Positions 44,262 to 53,618 of a stretch of 64,000 bases of DNA are shown here, piece after piece. Under the pieces are notes generated by a model. The model was not told where the DNA came from. It saw nothing but the letters and a program-made list of their open reading frames with translations, and made no database searches. The DNA comes from Permianibacter sp046297695 (GTDB taxonomy: Bacteria > Pseudomonadota > Gammaproteobacteria > Enterobacterales > Permianibacteraceae), in the NCBI GenBank assembly GCA_046297695.1, contig JBKBHF010000002.1:90433-154432 (forward strand), given 5' to 3'. The translations under genes and the position numbers were made by a program. Every line of letters starts with the position of its first letter. Position 1 is the stretch's first letter.

Positions 44262-46097
44262 TCAGATGGAGTAACTCAAGTAAGCCGAGATGAAGTCCCG
44301 ATCCGAGAGCGGATCCTGATCGTCATTGCCGAAGAAGGCCGCATAGCCGATATCCCAACGCCACTTCTGCAGATAATCGAAAGTGACCCCCACAGTGGCA
44401 GACATCCGATCTTCCATAAAGTTGCTGATCGGGGCCGGCGTATAACCGCTGACGTCATGCTGGAACACCAGTCGCGGGGTCACGTTGACGCCCCAGAACG
44501 CATCGTTGTATTCCCAACGGGTGACGAGTCGGTAACCCCACGAAGAATCGGTGGCAAACTCGTTTTCCTCCACACCTTCACACTGACCGAACTGGATCGG
44601 ACTGGTACCCGGAATGGCCTGACGGCAGCCGGTACCCGTCCAGGGTGTGAACATACCGTTACCGGCGCGGCCCGGATTACCGGAACGCGAGGTGCCAGCA
44701 ACCTCAAAGCGCAGCTCATCTTGATTCGGTAAATCCCGAATCCAGTTAGCGCCGATTTCGGTCAGGAAGACAAACTGGTCGGCGCCCATGAAGCTGCCGA
44801 ACAACTTGGTCAAGGTGACTTGCGCTTGGTAAGTGTCGAACAACCGGTAGCCGGAGATTTCTTGTCCCGGCAACGCACCACCAGGGATCTGGCTGGTACC
44901 AAACGGAATGATGCCAACCGGCTCCAAGGTCGCAAACAAGAGCTCAACGTCATCGATCTGCAGCGGCTCGTCTTTGCGCATCGAGACTTCACCGGCAATC
45001 GACCAGCCACCATCGGTTGAGGTGTTGAACGACAAGCCGTACAGCTTGATGTCTTCCGGGTATTCCAGGAAACCTTCAACCCGCGAACCGTTATGAGCGT
45101 AAGCCGAGATCACCGGACGCTTGTTATGATAATTCAGGTAGTAAAGACCAAATTCGGTATCGCCCAAGGTCTCGGACAACCAGCTGAATTTGACACCGAA
45201 CTGACCATGGTCCGCCGCATCGCGGTCGGCAATGCGGCAAGCTTGGGTGGCATAAGTGGCTTCCGGCACCTGGCCGAACAACAGATGCACGACACCGCCG
45301 GCACCATCGCAGGAACCGCCCTCAACCTCGGTATCGCCGATGAAGTCCTGGGTCGAGAGGAAGGTGCCGGGCGAATCAAAAACGACAGGCTCCCACTCAA
45401 ACTGGGCATACGCCTCGATACCGATGGCGTCGGTCAGTTGGTACGAGCCCCAAATAGCTTTGGCCGGGATGAACGCTTCTTTCAGTTCAGAACCCGGCAC
45501 CCGCAGCTTGGCGAGATCCAGTGCGTTGGCTTCCGAAATGCTGTGTTGGATCAGGGTACTTTCACCCCAGTTGATGACTTGCTCACCGATACGGACCTGG
45601 AATGGATTTTCGAACAAGTCACCACCCAGATAGATATAGGTATCGAGCAGTCGCGCGTCTTTGCCCTGACGATCAAGCGCGGGCTCCGAAAGCTCACGAA
45701 ACTCACGGCTTTCATCCATCAGCTCGACGTCGTAAAGCCAGACACCACGCATGAACAGGCCGTAACCGTCGGCATGACGCAGGTCGAGTTCATGCAGACC
45801 CTTGATCGCTTTCGAGAAGGTATCGCCTTTGTCGAAATTCAGGTTGCCGTCATCGTTGTTGTTGGACCAAGCCGTTCCACCATTCGCGATGCCCACTTTG
45901 GCATCATCGCGCTCTTCCATCCGCCAACCGGCACCCACCGTAAAGGTCGAGTCGAAACTGCCTTCCCAGTTACCCGACGAAATGTCGACAGCCTTGGCTG
46001 GCTGCGCTGCAGCGAGCGTCAGCAACACACCGCTGGCGACGGCGGTCAGCTTGTGCAGACGAGTCGACATCGTTTGCTTTTCCCCTGTTCTTGTCAT
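44262..46097 (-). CDS. DUF1302 outer-membrane protein
   Basis: Start: ATG 46097 has GGGGAAGG 6 bases upstream; ATG 46070 (MSTRLHK) is an alternative. 611 residues from 46097 with a signal peptide ending QPAKA. The DUF1302 pattern is clear: 'NWEGSFDSTFTVGAGWRMEERDD', 'GLFMRGVWLYDVELMDE', 'QVRIGEQVINWGESTLIQHSI' and a final barrel strand 'SDRDFISAYLSYSI'. It is expected to be the outer-membrane channel of the RND/DUF1329 system. First gene of a four-gene minus-strand operon. Confidence 0.9.
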   Translation of the reverse strand: MTRTGEKQTMSTRLHKLTAVASGVLLTLAAAQPAKAVDISSGNWEGSFDSTFTVGAGWRMEERDDAKVGIANGGTAWSNNNDDGNLNFDKGDTFSKAIKGLHELDLRHADGYGLFMRGVWLYDVELMDESREFRELSEPALDRQGKDARLLDTYIYLGGDLFENPFQVRIGEQVINWGESTLIQHSISEANALDLAKLRVPGSELKEAFIPAKAIWGSYQLTDAIGIEAYAQFEWEPVVFDSPGTFLSTQDFIGDTEVEGGSCDGAGGVVHLLFGQVPEATYATQACRIADRDAADHGQFGVKFSWLSETLGDTEFGLYYLNYHNKRPVISAYAHNGSRVEGFLEYPEDIKLYGLSFNTSTDGGWSIAGEVSMRKDEPLQIDDVELLFATLEPVGIIPFGTSQIPGGALPGQEISGYRLFDTYQAQVTLTKLFGSFMGADQFVFLTEIGANWIRDLPNQDELRFEVAGTSRSGNPGRAGNGMFTPWTGTGCRQAIPGTSPIQFGQCEGVEENEFATDSSWGYRLVTRWEYNDAFWGVNVTPRLVFQHDVSGYTPAPISNFMEDRMSATVGVTFDYLQKWRWDIGYAAFFGNDDQDPLSDRDFISAYLSYSI

Positions 46098-46219
46098 TGT
46101 GAACCTTCCCCGAGATGTGTTGGTTGAGTGGTTCGGCACGGGCCGGCAAAACTGAGCAGACCAGCGAGGCCAGAAAACGCACCGGCCGATACTAACAACA
46201 GGCCAGATGAGTCGCAAGC

Positions 46220-46264
46220 GGCCAGACCTCTGGCCGGAAAACTGTGTTTTTTCGGCGAAAAAAC
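46220..46264. repeat. Two short palindromes upstream of the DUF1302 operon
   Basis: GGCCAGA-CC-TCTGGCC (46220-46235) and G-T6-CGGCG-A6-C (46246-46264) lie in the 210-base gap after the GGDEF/EAL gene. Either may be its terminator or an operator for the DUF1302 operon. No U-tract follows the first. Confidence 0.3.
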
Positions 46265-46307
46265 CGGCATTTTGTTGCAGCGCAACACAAACTTAGCTGA
46301 CCAATCC

Positions 46308-48902
46308 TCAGTTAACAGCTAGCTGACAAGACGGCTGAGGCAGTGAACGCCGCGCCATCGCCTCGTGCAGGAAGGCGGTGCATTGGCTGACATTGAGGGG
46401 CCGGCTGTAATGGAAGCCTTGAATGACGTGACAGCCGAGTTCATGCAGGAAGCGCTGCTGCTCGGCGGTCTCGACCCCCTCGGCCACTACCGACAGTTTC
46501 AGCGCATGTGCCATGCGAACGATCGCTGAAACGATGGCGACGTCTTCATCATCCCCCGGAATGTCCTGGACAAAACTGCGATCGATCTTGAGTGTTGAGA
46601 TGGGAAAGCGTTTCAGATAACTGAGCGAGGAGTAGCCGGTACCAAAATCATCAATCGACAGTGCCACGCCCATATCGCGCAGCTCCCGCAACGTGCGCAT
46701 CACATGTTCCTCGTCTTCCATCAGGAAGCTTTCGGTGAGTTCAAGCTCCAGGCTGCCCGCCGGCATCCCGGTTTTCGTCAGAATGCCTTGCACGAGCTTA
46801 GGAAAATGCTGCGAGCGAAATTGCCGACCCGAGACATTGACAGCAATGTAGCTAGGGGCAATACCGGCTCGATGCCATTCGACGTATTGCCGGCAGGCCT
46901 CGGTCAGCACCCATTCGCCCAGTGCCAGGATCTGGCCATTCTCTTCTGCCAAACCAATGAAGTCGGCCGGCGACACCAAACCACGGGTGCCGGATTCCCA
47001 GCGCACCAGCACTTCCATGCCGATGATGTCGCCACTGGCAAGCCCCAGTTGTGGCTGAAAATGCAAGGCAAACTCCTGCCGCTCGATGGCATAGCGCAGA
47101 TCCCGCTCCATGCCGATGCGGGCCAGCGCCTGCCGCTGCATTTCCGACGTGAAAAACTCATAGGTATTGCGGCCGCTGTCCTTGGCCCGGTACATCGCGG
47201 CATCGGCATTGCGGATCAGATCTTCCGGGCTTTCGCCATCGCCCGGATACACGCTGATGCCGATCGAACCGCCAATCAAGCACTCATAACCGTCGATTAG
47301 AACTGGCCGCGCTAACACCTTCAGCAAAGTCTGGGCTACCGTTCCGGCATTCTTGGCGCCATAGATCGGCGACAGAATCACCGCAAACTCATCGCCGCCA
47401 AAACGGGCGATGGTGTCGCTCTCCCGGACACAGCTGCGCAAGGCGTCGGCAACCGCCACCAGCAATTTGTCGCCGGCCGAGTGCCCCATGCTGTCATTGA
47501 TATTTTTGAATCGATCCAAATCGATGAACAGCAAGGCCAGATTGGTCCCTTCCCGCCGCGCCCGCGACATCGATTGCCGTAACCGATCCACGAACAAGGT
47601 CCGGTTCGGCAACTCGGTCAAGGCATCGTAATTGGCCTGATAATTGAGCCGTTCCTCGGCTTCCTTGCGTTCGGTAATGTCGGCCGCGATCAGCACATAC
47701 TCGACAATCTGCCCGGCGTCATTGCAGACTGCGTTGAGCGTCAGCCATTGCGGATAAACGGTGCCATCCTTTTTCCGGCTCCAGATCTCGCCCTGCCAGG
47801 CATGATGCTTTTGCACCTGATTGAAGATGTGCTCGTACAGCTCCGCCGGCTGTTTGCTGGAGAACAGCAGTCGCGGTGGCTTGGCCATGACCTCGGCGGC
47901 ACTGTAACCGCTGATACGGGTGAAAGCCCGGTTGGCCATGCGGATCCGGCGCTCGGCATCGAGCACCAGAATACTGTCAGAGGCCGCCTCGAACACCACT
48001 GCTGCCTGGCGCAGACTTTCTTCGCGCCGACGCGCCTCGCTGGCATCGGTCAGCAACACCAGCATACCTGCCTGCGGCTGACCCGGCTCCATGGCACTGA
48101 ACAACAGCTGACACCAGATGGCCCGGCCATCATGGCGGCGCAACTGCACCGCCTGCTCACAATGATTGTCCTGGCTCAGTGCAGCGACCGCCCGGGTCAG
48201 CGCCTGGTCGAAAGCGCTGTCGTTACCGAACACCTCGCTGGTCGTCTTGTGCTCGACCCGCTCGCGCGTGGTACCGAGCAGCAGGCAGAAACTGTCGTTG
48301 ATCTGGCTGATGCGGCGGCCACGCAGCACCAGCAAACCCACCGGCAGACGGGCCAGCAACAGGGCAGCGGTATCCGGGGCCACGGTCTGCAGCTCACTGA
48401 ACTCCAACACCAGCAACTGACCAAGACCGCTGGCCTCGGTTGCGACGGGATAACCGGTGACGGAAAGGCGGCGGCCATCGGCCTCGATGACGCCAGACCA
48501 ACTGCGGCCGGCCAGGCTACGCTGACGCAATTCCGGCCAGGCGGTCGGCTGGTCGATGAATACGGTATTGGCCAGCGGCTGTTGCTTGAGCGCATCCGAC
48601 TCCTGGCTGAGCATGCGCGGCAACGGCCCGCGGGTTGCCAGCACCTGGCCTTTGATATCGGCCAACAGGGCAGCGGCAGGCTCCGGATCCCGACACCAGG
48701 CATCGACAAAGCGGCGCTGCGAATGGCGCCGGTTCATCGAGCGCAACAACAACGTCAGTAACGACACCGCCAGCAGCAAACTGCCGACACTGCCCGCCTT
48801 GATGACGATGGAAGACAACGGTAGCCACGGCAGCAGCGCTGCGCTCAGCAGCGTTGCCCCCATGGCCCATAGCAGCCCACGTTCGGACCACTGCACTGAC
48901 AT
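46308..48902 (-). CDS. Membrane PAS-GGDEF-EAL cyclic-di-GMP protein
   Basis: An 864-residue protein. Two N-terminal helices ('LLWAMGATLLSAALLPWLPL' and 'VGSLLLAVSLLTLLLRS') precede two or three PAS-like segments (about 80-420, the last with 'LDAERRIRMANRAFTRISGYSAAEVM'). Diguanylate cyclase domain with intact RFGGDEFAVIL (about 500), then a phosphodiesterase domain starting 'GMEVLVRWESG' (EVL in place of EAL), with conserved 'DDFGTGYSSLSYLKRFP' and 'KIDRSFVQDIPGD'. Both activities look retained; which dominates is unknown. Possible link to the MSHA pilus, since MshE-type ATPases bind c-di-GMP, is speculative. Confidence 0.92.
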   Translation of the reverse strand: MSVQWSERGLLWAMGATLLSAALLPWLPLSSIVIKAGSVGSLLLAVSLLTLLLRSMNRRHSQRRFVDAWCRDPEPAAALLADIKGQVLATRGPLPRMLSQESDALKQQPLANTVFIDQPTAWPELRQRSLAGRSWSGVIEADGRRLSVTGYPVATEASGLGQLLVLEFSELQTVAPDTAALLLARLPVGLLVLRGRRISQINDSFCLLLGTTRERVEHKTTSEVFGNDSAFDQALTRAVAALSQDNHCEQAVQLRRHDGRAIWCQLLFSAMEPGQPQAGMLVLLTDASEARRREESLRQAAVVFEAASDSILVLDAERRIRMANRAFTRISGYSAAEVMAKPPRLLFSSKQPAELYEHIFNQVQKHHAWQGEIWSRKKDGTVYPQWLTLNAVCNDAGQIVEYVLIAADITERKEAEERLNYQANYDALTELPNRTLFVDRLRQSMSRARREGTNLALLFIDLDRFKNINDSMGHSAGDKLLVAVADALRSCVRESDTIARFGGDEFAVILSPIYGAKNAGTVAQTLLKVLARPVLIDGYECLIGGSIGISVYPGDGESPEDLIRNADAAMYRAKDSGRNTYEFFTSEMQRQALARIGMERDLRYAIERQEFALHFQPQLGLASGDIIGMEVLVRWESGTRGLVSPADFIGLAEENGQILALGEWVLTEACRQYVEWHRAGIAPSYIAVNVSGRQFRSQHFPKLVQGILTKTGMPAGSLELELTESFLMEDEEHVMRTLRELRDMGVALSIDDFGTGYSSLSYLKRFPISTLKIDRSFVQDIPGDDEDVAIVSAIVRMAHALKLSVVAEGVETAEQQRFLHELGCHVIQGFHYSRPLNVSQCTAFLHEAMARRSLPQPSCQLAVN

Positions 48903-49036
48903 AGCCTTGACACTCCTGTTGCCACACCGAGGGTCGCTTTGGTCAACACGCAGCTGCCCTTGTGTACAGGGCCCGTACCAACATGGAGTATTGACCGTGT
49001 TCAGGGGTTTGGGTCAACCCGATTCATCAACCGAAA

Positions 49037-49072
49037 CAAAAAAAGCCCATGCACGTCACCGGGCATGGGCTC
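49037..49072 (-). terminator. Intrinsic terminator after the chalcone-isomerase-like gene
   Basis: On the minus strand a GC-rich stem (agcccatgc / gcatgggct) with a loop of about 10 nt is followed by seven U residues, 22 bases past the stop. Confidence 0.88.
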
Positions 49073-49094
49073 TTCGGCCAAGCAGCTGTCCAGT

Positions 49095-49796
49095 TTAGCC
49101 GCCGGCGGCCAGCTCATTGGTTTTGGCCCAGCCACGGGTTTCCGCCACCCGCTTGGCCGTCGGCTTGAGCCCGGCATACTGCTGCTGCAGGGCGATGGCG
49201 GTGGCATCGTCGGCTTCGCCGAGCACCCCCAGTTTGAATTGTGCGGTTGGTGGTTTATCTCCGACCCAGGCCCGCAACAACAGCTCGTACAGTTCTGGCT
49301 TTTTGATTTTGACCAGCTCCGTGCCGTTGACGGCGACCGAGGTACCACGGTCCGGAATGAAATCGATGGTGATTTCATCCCCCTTCACGAAGGTTTCCTT
49401 GAAGGCGTCGACTAACTGCATGATCTCCTTGCTGAGCTCCATCACCAGCTTGCGCTCGGAATTGATGGCGATACGCTCCCGCCAGAGCTGACCCAAACGG
49501 CGGCCATAGAGCTTGTCGGCACTGATACGCATGGAGATGCGCTTGTTCCAGACTGACGTCGCGATCACGTCAGGCGTGCTGCTGCGGTGCTCCAGATACA
49601 AGGCGCCCAAGTACAGCGTACCGGTCAGCTCGCGCGCCTCGCCGACACCGTTCAGCAGCACTTCGGCGCCATTGGCGAGTTTGTTGGTGTTGACGGATTC
49701 GTCCGCCGCTTGCGTGCTGGCCGTCAGCAACAATGCCAGCGCGGCCAACCAGCGCATGCCGGTCTGCTGGCGTCCGTAGTTCGAAATCGCGCTCAC
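49095..49796 (-). CDS. Exported chalcone-isomerase-like protein
   Basis: 233 residues. An alternative start at 49757 (MRWLAALALLLTASTQA) gives a more compact signal peptide. The mature domain reads 'ANGAEVLLNGVGEARELTGTLYLGALYLEHRS' and 'GDEITIDFIPDRGTSVAVNGTEL', the bacterial chalcone-isomerase-like pattern. The catalytic Arg/Thr constellation of plant enzymes cannot be confirmed here, so a fatty-acid-binding or structural role is equally possible. Monocistronic between the GGDEF/EAL gene and moaB. Confidence 0.82.
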   Translation of the reverse strand: MSAISNYGRQQTGMRWLAALALLLTASTQAADESVNTNKLANGAEVLLNGVGEARELTGTLYLGALYLEHRSSTPDVIATSVWNKRISMRISADKLYGRRLGQLWRERIAINSERKLVMELSKEIMQLVDAFKETFVKGDEITIDFIPDRGTSVAVNGTELVKIKKPELYELLLRAWVGDKPPTAQFKLGVLGEADDATAIALQQQYAGLKPTAKRVAETRGWAKTNELAAGG

Positions 49797-49972
49797 CCGA
49801 GCATCCCCCTAGCTGATCGAGCTCAGCGTGATACCTCCCGGCTGAAGATCGATATGCTGATCTGTCGGCTTCCGTGGTCGACAGCTTTGTCGCAGTCAAC
49901 ATAACAGCCTCGTCGTCCGCGTCAAGAGGTCGGGGCAGATGTTCGGGGAAAATCAAGTGCAGAATTAACAAA

Positions 49973-50518
49973 TCAGCCGGAAACTGACGCGCAACGTCCA
50001 CTATTGCCCTTCAACGCGGCAACAAAACTGCAGGGCCGGGTACGGGCATCCAACTGCGGCGCAATCAGCTTGTGCCATGCCAGCTGACAGGCAGCCGGCG
50101 AACCGGGCATCGCGAAGACGACCGTGCCATTGGCAACGCCGGCCAGCGCGCTCGACTGCATCGCGCTGGTTCCGATCTCGGCAAATGACAAGGCCCGGAA
50201 CTGCTCGCCGAAACCATCGACGATTTTGTCGAACAAGGGCTTCACCGCGGCAATGGTGTGATCGCCGGCACCGGCCAACCCGGTGCCGCCATTGATCAGC
50301 ACAACCTGGGTGCTGTCATCAGCAATCCACTGCGCGACCTGAGCCCGGATCCGATAACGATTGTCCGGCAGCAGCAGACGCGCCGCGAGCCGATGGCCGG
50401 CTTCCAGCAATGCCGCCTGCAAACCATCGCCAGCCCCATCCTCCGCCATGCGGCGGGTATCCGATACGGTCAGTAGCGCAATGCGCAGCGGCACCAATTC
50501 GGTGGCAACCGATTTCAC
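49973..50518 (-). CDS. moaB: Molybdopterin biosynthesis protein MoaB/MogA family
   Basis: The start is set at GTG 50518 because AGGAGA lies 6 bases upstream and the GTGA overlap couples it to mobA; a longer frame starts at 50548. 181 residues. 'LTVSDTRRMAEDGAGDGLQAALLEAGH' and 'VVLINGGTGLAGAGDHTIAAVKPLFD' are the MPT-binding motifs. 'FRALSFAEIGTSAMQSSALAGVANGTVVFAMPGSPAACQLAWHKLIAPQLDAR' follows. These proteins adenylylate molybdopterin before Mo insertion. Last gene of the moaA-moeA-mobA-moaB group, opposite the nitrate reductase operon it would serve. Confidence 0.92.
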   Translation of the reverse strand: MKSVATELVPLRIALLTVSDTRRMAEDGAGDGLQAALLEAGHRLAARLLLPDNRYRIRAQVAQWIADDSTQVVLINGGTGLAGAGDHTIAAVKPLFDKIVDGFGEQFRALSFAEIGTSAMQSSALAGVANGTVVFAMPGSPAACQLAWHKLIAPQLDARTRPCSFVAALKGNSGRCASVSG

Positions 50519-51132
50519 GACACATCTCCTTTCGCTTGCTGCAACCAATGCTGCTGCCAGTGCAGCCAGTCCGCTGGTGTATTCAAGTTGGCAAACGCGG
50601 TTGCCACGTCAGGCGGCAGCGGCAAGCACCGGCTCGGCAGCTTCGCCAGCACATCACGCAGCGAACGGCGCGCCGCCGGCTGCAATTCGCCCGCCACCGC
50701 CGCGCGCACGGCGGTGGAGTTCGGCAACAGCAGCGGCAGCGGGCTGTCGCCGACAAAACGCACAGCAGTCATACCATCACCGGCAGCGATCAATTCCGCC
50801 AGCAGCGCAGGCGACAACGCCGGCATATCAACCGGCACGACCAGCAGCTGGGTGATGGCAGACTGATCCGCCAGCACATGCAGCGCGGCATCAATGCCGG
50901 CGAGCGGTCCCGCGTACGGCAGGCGATCCGGCAAGCCGCCGACCGCGGCGCCGCTGATCAGCACCGGTGTGCAGCCCGCTGCCTGCAGCTGCCGCTGCAT
51001 GAATTGCAGCAAGGTTTGTTGCTCAGTGACCGGCAACAGGGCTTTGTTGCGGCCCATGCGCAGGCTCTGACCACCGGCGAGCACCAAACCGGCGGTACCA
51101 CCGGCCATCGTCCGGCTCAGCGGTAATGCCAC
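50515..51132 (-). CDS. mobA: Molybdenum cofactor guanylyltransferase MobA
   Basis: 205 residues from the first start; a start at 51108 is also possible and would remove the 16-base overlap with moeA. The nucleotide-binding loop is 'GLVLAGGQSLRMGRNKALLPV', where the usual Asp of RMGxDK is Asn, an atypical substitution. 'LPYAGPLAGIDAALH' and 'LVVPVDMPALSPALLAELI' are conserved. MobA attaches GMP to Mo-molybdopterin to make bis-MGD, the cofactor required by NapA encoded next door. Tightly packed between moeA and moaB. Confidence 0.9.
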   Translation of the reverse strand: MALPLSRTMAGGTAGLVLAGGQSLRMGRNKALLPVTEQQTLLQFMQRQLQAAGCTPVLISGAAVGGLPDRLPYAGPLAGIDAALHVLADQSAITQLLVVPVDMPALSPALLAELIAAGDGMTAVRFVGDSPLPLLLPNSTAVRAAVAGELQPAARRSLRDVLAKLPSRCLPLPPDVATAFANLNTPADWLHWQQHWLQQAKGDVS

Positions 51133-52412
51133 GGCAATGCCTCATCGAACAGACCGGCGATCGGCACCCGGACGCCTTCATGAAATTCGCTGCGGCCCTC
51201 ATCGAGCACCAACCAGACATCGCTGCTGAGCAGCGGTTTGATTTTGTGTGACTCCTGGCCGCTGTGCGCACGCACCCGCAGCAGGCCGTCACCATCGACA
51301 AACAATTGTGCTTTCAGAAAATGCCGCCAGTCCGCTTTCGGTTTGCGCAGCTCGCCCGACAACACGGCCCAGGCCGGTGCCGGCTCCGGCATGCCTTGCA
51401 GCGCACGCAGCAGCGGCAGCACGAAGAAGCGAAAACCAATCGCGGTCGACACCGGATTGCCCGGCAAACCGAAGAAATAGCTGCCATTCGGCAGTTTGGC
51501 GAACAGAATCGGTTTGCCCGGCTTGATGCTGACTTTGTGGAAAATGACGTCGCCGCCGAGCTCGCGTATCACCTGCGGCACGAAATCAAAATCGCCTGCC
51601 GACACGGCACCGGTGGTCAGGATCACATCCGGCACGGTCTGTCCGCTTACCCGCTCGCCCGGCTTACCGGCGATGAGCGCGCGCAATTGCGCCGCCACCA
51701 GCGCCGCTTCGTCACGGAGCTGGCCGCCGTAGCGAACGATGGCGCCGTGCTGTGCCAACACTGCGGACAGAAACGGACTGTTCGAGTTGCGGATTTGCCC
51801 CGGCTGCAAAGCCTGGCTGGCATCGGCCACCAATTCATTGCCGGTGGCAAAATGCGCGACCTGCGGCCGCCGGCGCACCGCCAGTGTGCCGATCCCGGTT
51901 GTGGCCAAGGCCGCGAGGTGAAATGGCGTGATCCGGATACCGGCCGCGAGCACCTCGTCATCGCGGGCAAAATCTTCGCCGGCCGCACGCACATGCTGGC
52001 CACGCGCCACCGGTTCGACGACGCGGATGCGATTGCCGTTATCGAGCAATTCGACCTGTTCGATCGGCACGATGCTGTCGTAATTTTCCGTGTGGCCGCT
52101 CGTCGGCAGCGGCGCTCCGGTCATGATCCGCCACGCGGAGCCGCGCATGCCGTCGGGCGTCGCCGGCGCCTCGCCAGCGGCAGTCAAGCCGCGAACCGGC
52201 AAGCTGACCGCGCTTGTTGCTGCGGCCTCGAGATCGGCCGCGCACACCGCGAAACCGTCCATCGCGGAATTGGCAAATGGCGGAATGGTTTCCCGGCTGC
52301 GTACCGACTCGGCGGTGATGCGACCGAGCGCGTCGTTGAGCGATACCGTTTCGCTCGGCAGCAAGACCGCGGCCTGTTGCAACAAGGATTGGGCAGTAGC
52401 AAAGGCAATCAT
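51117..52412 (-). CDS. moeA: Molybdopterin molybdenumtransferase MoeA
   Basis: 431 residues. N-terminal 'RITAESVRSRETIPPFANSAMDGFAV' is the strongly conserved MoeA entry motif. 'RIMTGAPLPTSGHTENYDSIVPIEQVEL', 'RAAGEDFARDDEVLAAG', 'FATGNELV' and 'ILTTGAVSAGDFDFVPQVIRELGG' follow (usual form TGGVSxGxxD), then the C-terminal MoeA_C domain from about residue 345. It inserts molybdate into adenylylated molybdopterin. mobA starts within its last codons. A 102-base gap separates it from moaA, with nothing notable in it. Confidence 0.95.
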   Translation of the reverse strand: MIAFATAQSLLQQAAVLLPSETVSLNDALGRITAESVRSRETIPPFANSAMDGFAVCAADLEAAATSAVSLPVRGLTAAGEAPATPDGMRGSAWRIMTGAPLPTSGHTENYDSIVPIEQVELLDNGNRIRVVEPVARGQHVRAAGEDFARDDEVLAAGIRITPFHLAALATTGIGTLAVRRRPQVAHFATGNELVADASQALQPGQIRNSNSPFLSAVLAQHGAIVRYGGQLRDEAALVAAQLRALIAGKPGERVSGQTVPDVILTTGAVSAGDFDFVPQVIRELGGDVIFHKVSIKPGKPILFAKLPNGSYFFGLPGNPVSTAIGFRFFVLPLLRALQGMPEPAPAWAVLSGELRKPKADWRHFLKAQLFVDGDGLLRVRAHSGQESHKIKPLLSSDVWLVLDEGRSEFHEGVRVPIAGLFDEALPWHYR

Positions 52413-52514
52413 GGCAAGTTATCCATCCAATCGAGAGTCGTACGATGGCCAGCAGACGTTACGTCTATTGCATTGCGCCAACAGCACGGCATCAACAGCC
52501 TTCAGACGGCGTAA

Positions 52515-53489
52515 TCAACCACCGCAAGAGGCCAGATGCGGCGTCGCGCCGGTGTTGCCGTCGTGCAGAAAGTGGCTGATTTTTTTCAGCTGCAGCTGGC
52601 TTTCGATGCGGGTTTGCAGTTGCCGGCGCTGCTCGTCATGCTGGAGCAGATCGCGCAGCGGGGTGCCGGCATCACCGAACAGACAGAGCCGCAGCTCACC
52701 GAGCGCCGTGACCCGCAGCCGGTTGCAACTGGCGCAGAAATCTTTGCTGTACGGTGCGATCAGGCCAATCTTGCCATGGTAATCCGGGTGCTGGAATTCA
52801 CGCGCCGGGCCGCCTTCCCGCGTGCGCGGCAATTCCTGCCAGCCACGCGCCAATAGCGCCTGCACCAGTTCATCGCCCGGGACATGGTGGCGTTTGAAAA
52901 ACGTGGCGTTATCACCGGTCTGCATCAATTCGATGAAGCGCATCGACACCGGCCGCGTCCGCAGCCAGTCAAGAAAGGCATCGAGTTGATGATCGTTCAG
53001 GCCGCGCAGCAGCACGGCATTGAGCTTGATGGCGCGAAAATCCAGGTCAAGCGCGGTTTCGATGCCATCGAGGATCTCGCGCAGCTTGTCATGGCCGGTG
53101 ATGCTGGCAAACAGGCGTGGATCGAGTGAATCGACACTGATATTGAGGCTATCCAGCCCTGCATCGCGCCAACTCGCCACCTGCTGCTTGAGCTTGTAGC
53201 CATTGGTGGTCATTGCGAGCTGGCGGATACCGGGCACCGCCTTGATGACCGCCATCAAGGTAGTCAGATCCTTGCGCACGGTCGGCTCGCCGCCGGTCAG
53301 CCGGATTTTCCACATGCCGAGTTCAGCAAACGCGGTGACCAGCCGACGGATCTCATCGACGTGCAGAAAATCGGCGTGGGCGTCGCCCTGATAGCCGTTC
53401 GGCAAACAGTAATTGCAGCGGAAATTGCAGACGTCGGTGATCGACAGCCGCAAGTACGGGAACTGTCGCCCGTAGCGATCCTGTAGCAT
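52515..53489 (-). CDS. moaA: GTP 3',8-cyclase MoaA (radical SAM)
   Basis: ATG 53489 with AAGGAG 7 bases upstream is chosen; upstream in-frame codons run into the riboswitch. 324 residues. The radical-SAM cluster CxxxCxxC is at Cys21/25/28 ('VCNFRCNYC'), and the second [4Fe-4S] site in 'FCASCNRLRVTALGELRLCLFG' near residue 250. The chain ends in a Gly-Gly ('SCGG'), as MoaA proteins do. It performs the first step of molybdenum cofactor synthesis from GTP. moaC, moaD and moaE are not in this window. Confidence 0.96.
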   Translation of the reverse strand: MLQDRYGRQFPYLRLSITDVCNFRCNYCLPNGYQGDAHADFLHVDEIRRLVTAFAELGMWKIRLTGGEPTVRKDLTTLMAVIKAVPGIRQLAMTTNGYKLKQQVASWRDAGLDSLNISVDSLDPRLFASITGHDKLREILDGIETALDLDFRAIKLNAVLLRGLNDHQLDAFLDWLRTRPVSMRFIELMQTGDNATFFKRHHVPGDELVQALLARGWQELPRTREGGPAREFQHPDYHGKIGLIAPYSKDFCASCNRLRVTALGELRLCLFGDAGTPLRDLLQHDEQRRQLQTRIESQLQLKKISHFLHDGNTGATPHLASCGG

Positions 53490-53510
53490 GAAGCGCTCCT
53501 TTCCAAATCG

Positions 53511-53618
53511 GGGAGGCAATGCCGTTTCCCGCATCACCCTGGTGAATGTGCAGGCACATTCACGGCGCAGTGACCACAAACCAGCATTCACTGGCATGAC
53601 AGGTCAAGGCGCTCGGAG
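53511..53618 (-). ncRNA. Probable Moco (molybdenum cofactor) riboswitch upstream of moaA
   Basis: Read on the minus strand, the leader begins CTCCGAGC and includes TTGACC and CACTGCGCCG. It has a hairpin with 9-bp arms (GTGAATGTG / CACATTCAC, 53542-53563), then GGGTGATGCGGGAAACGGC, ATT and GCCTCCC. These blocks, including the GGAAAC loop and terminal GCCTCC, match the Moco RNA motif as I know it from moaA leaders in gammaproteobacteria. It ends 21 bases before the moaA start, so it would regulate translation. Identification is by motif recall; a covariance search was not possible. Confidence 0.8.
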
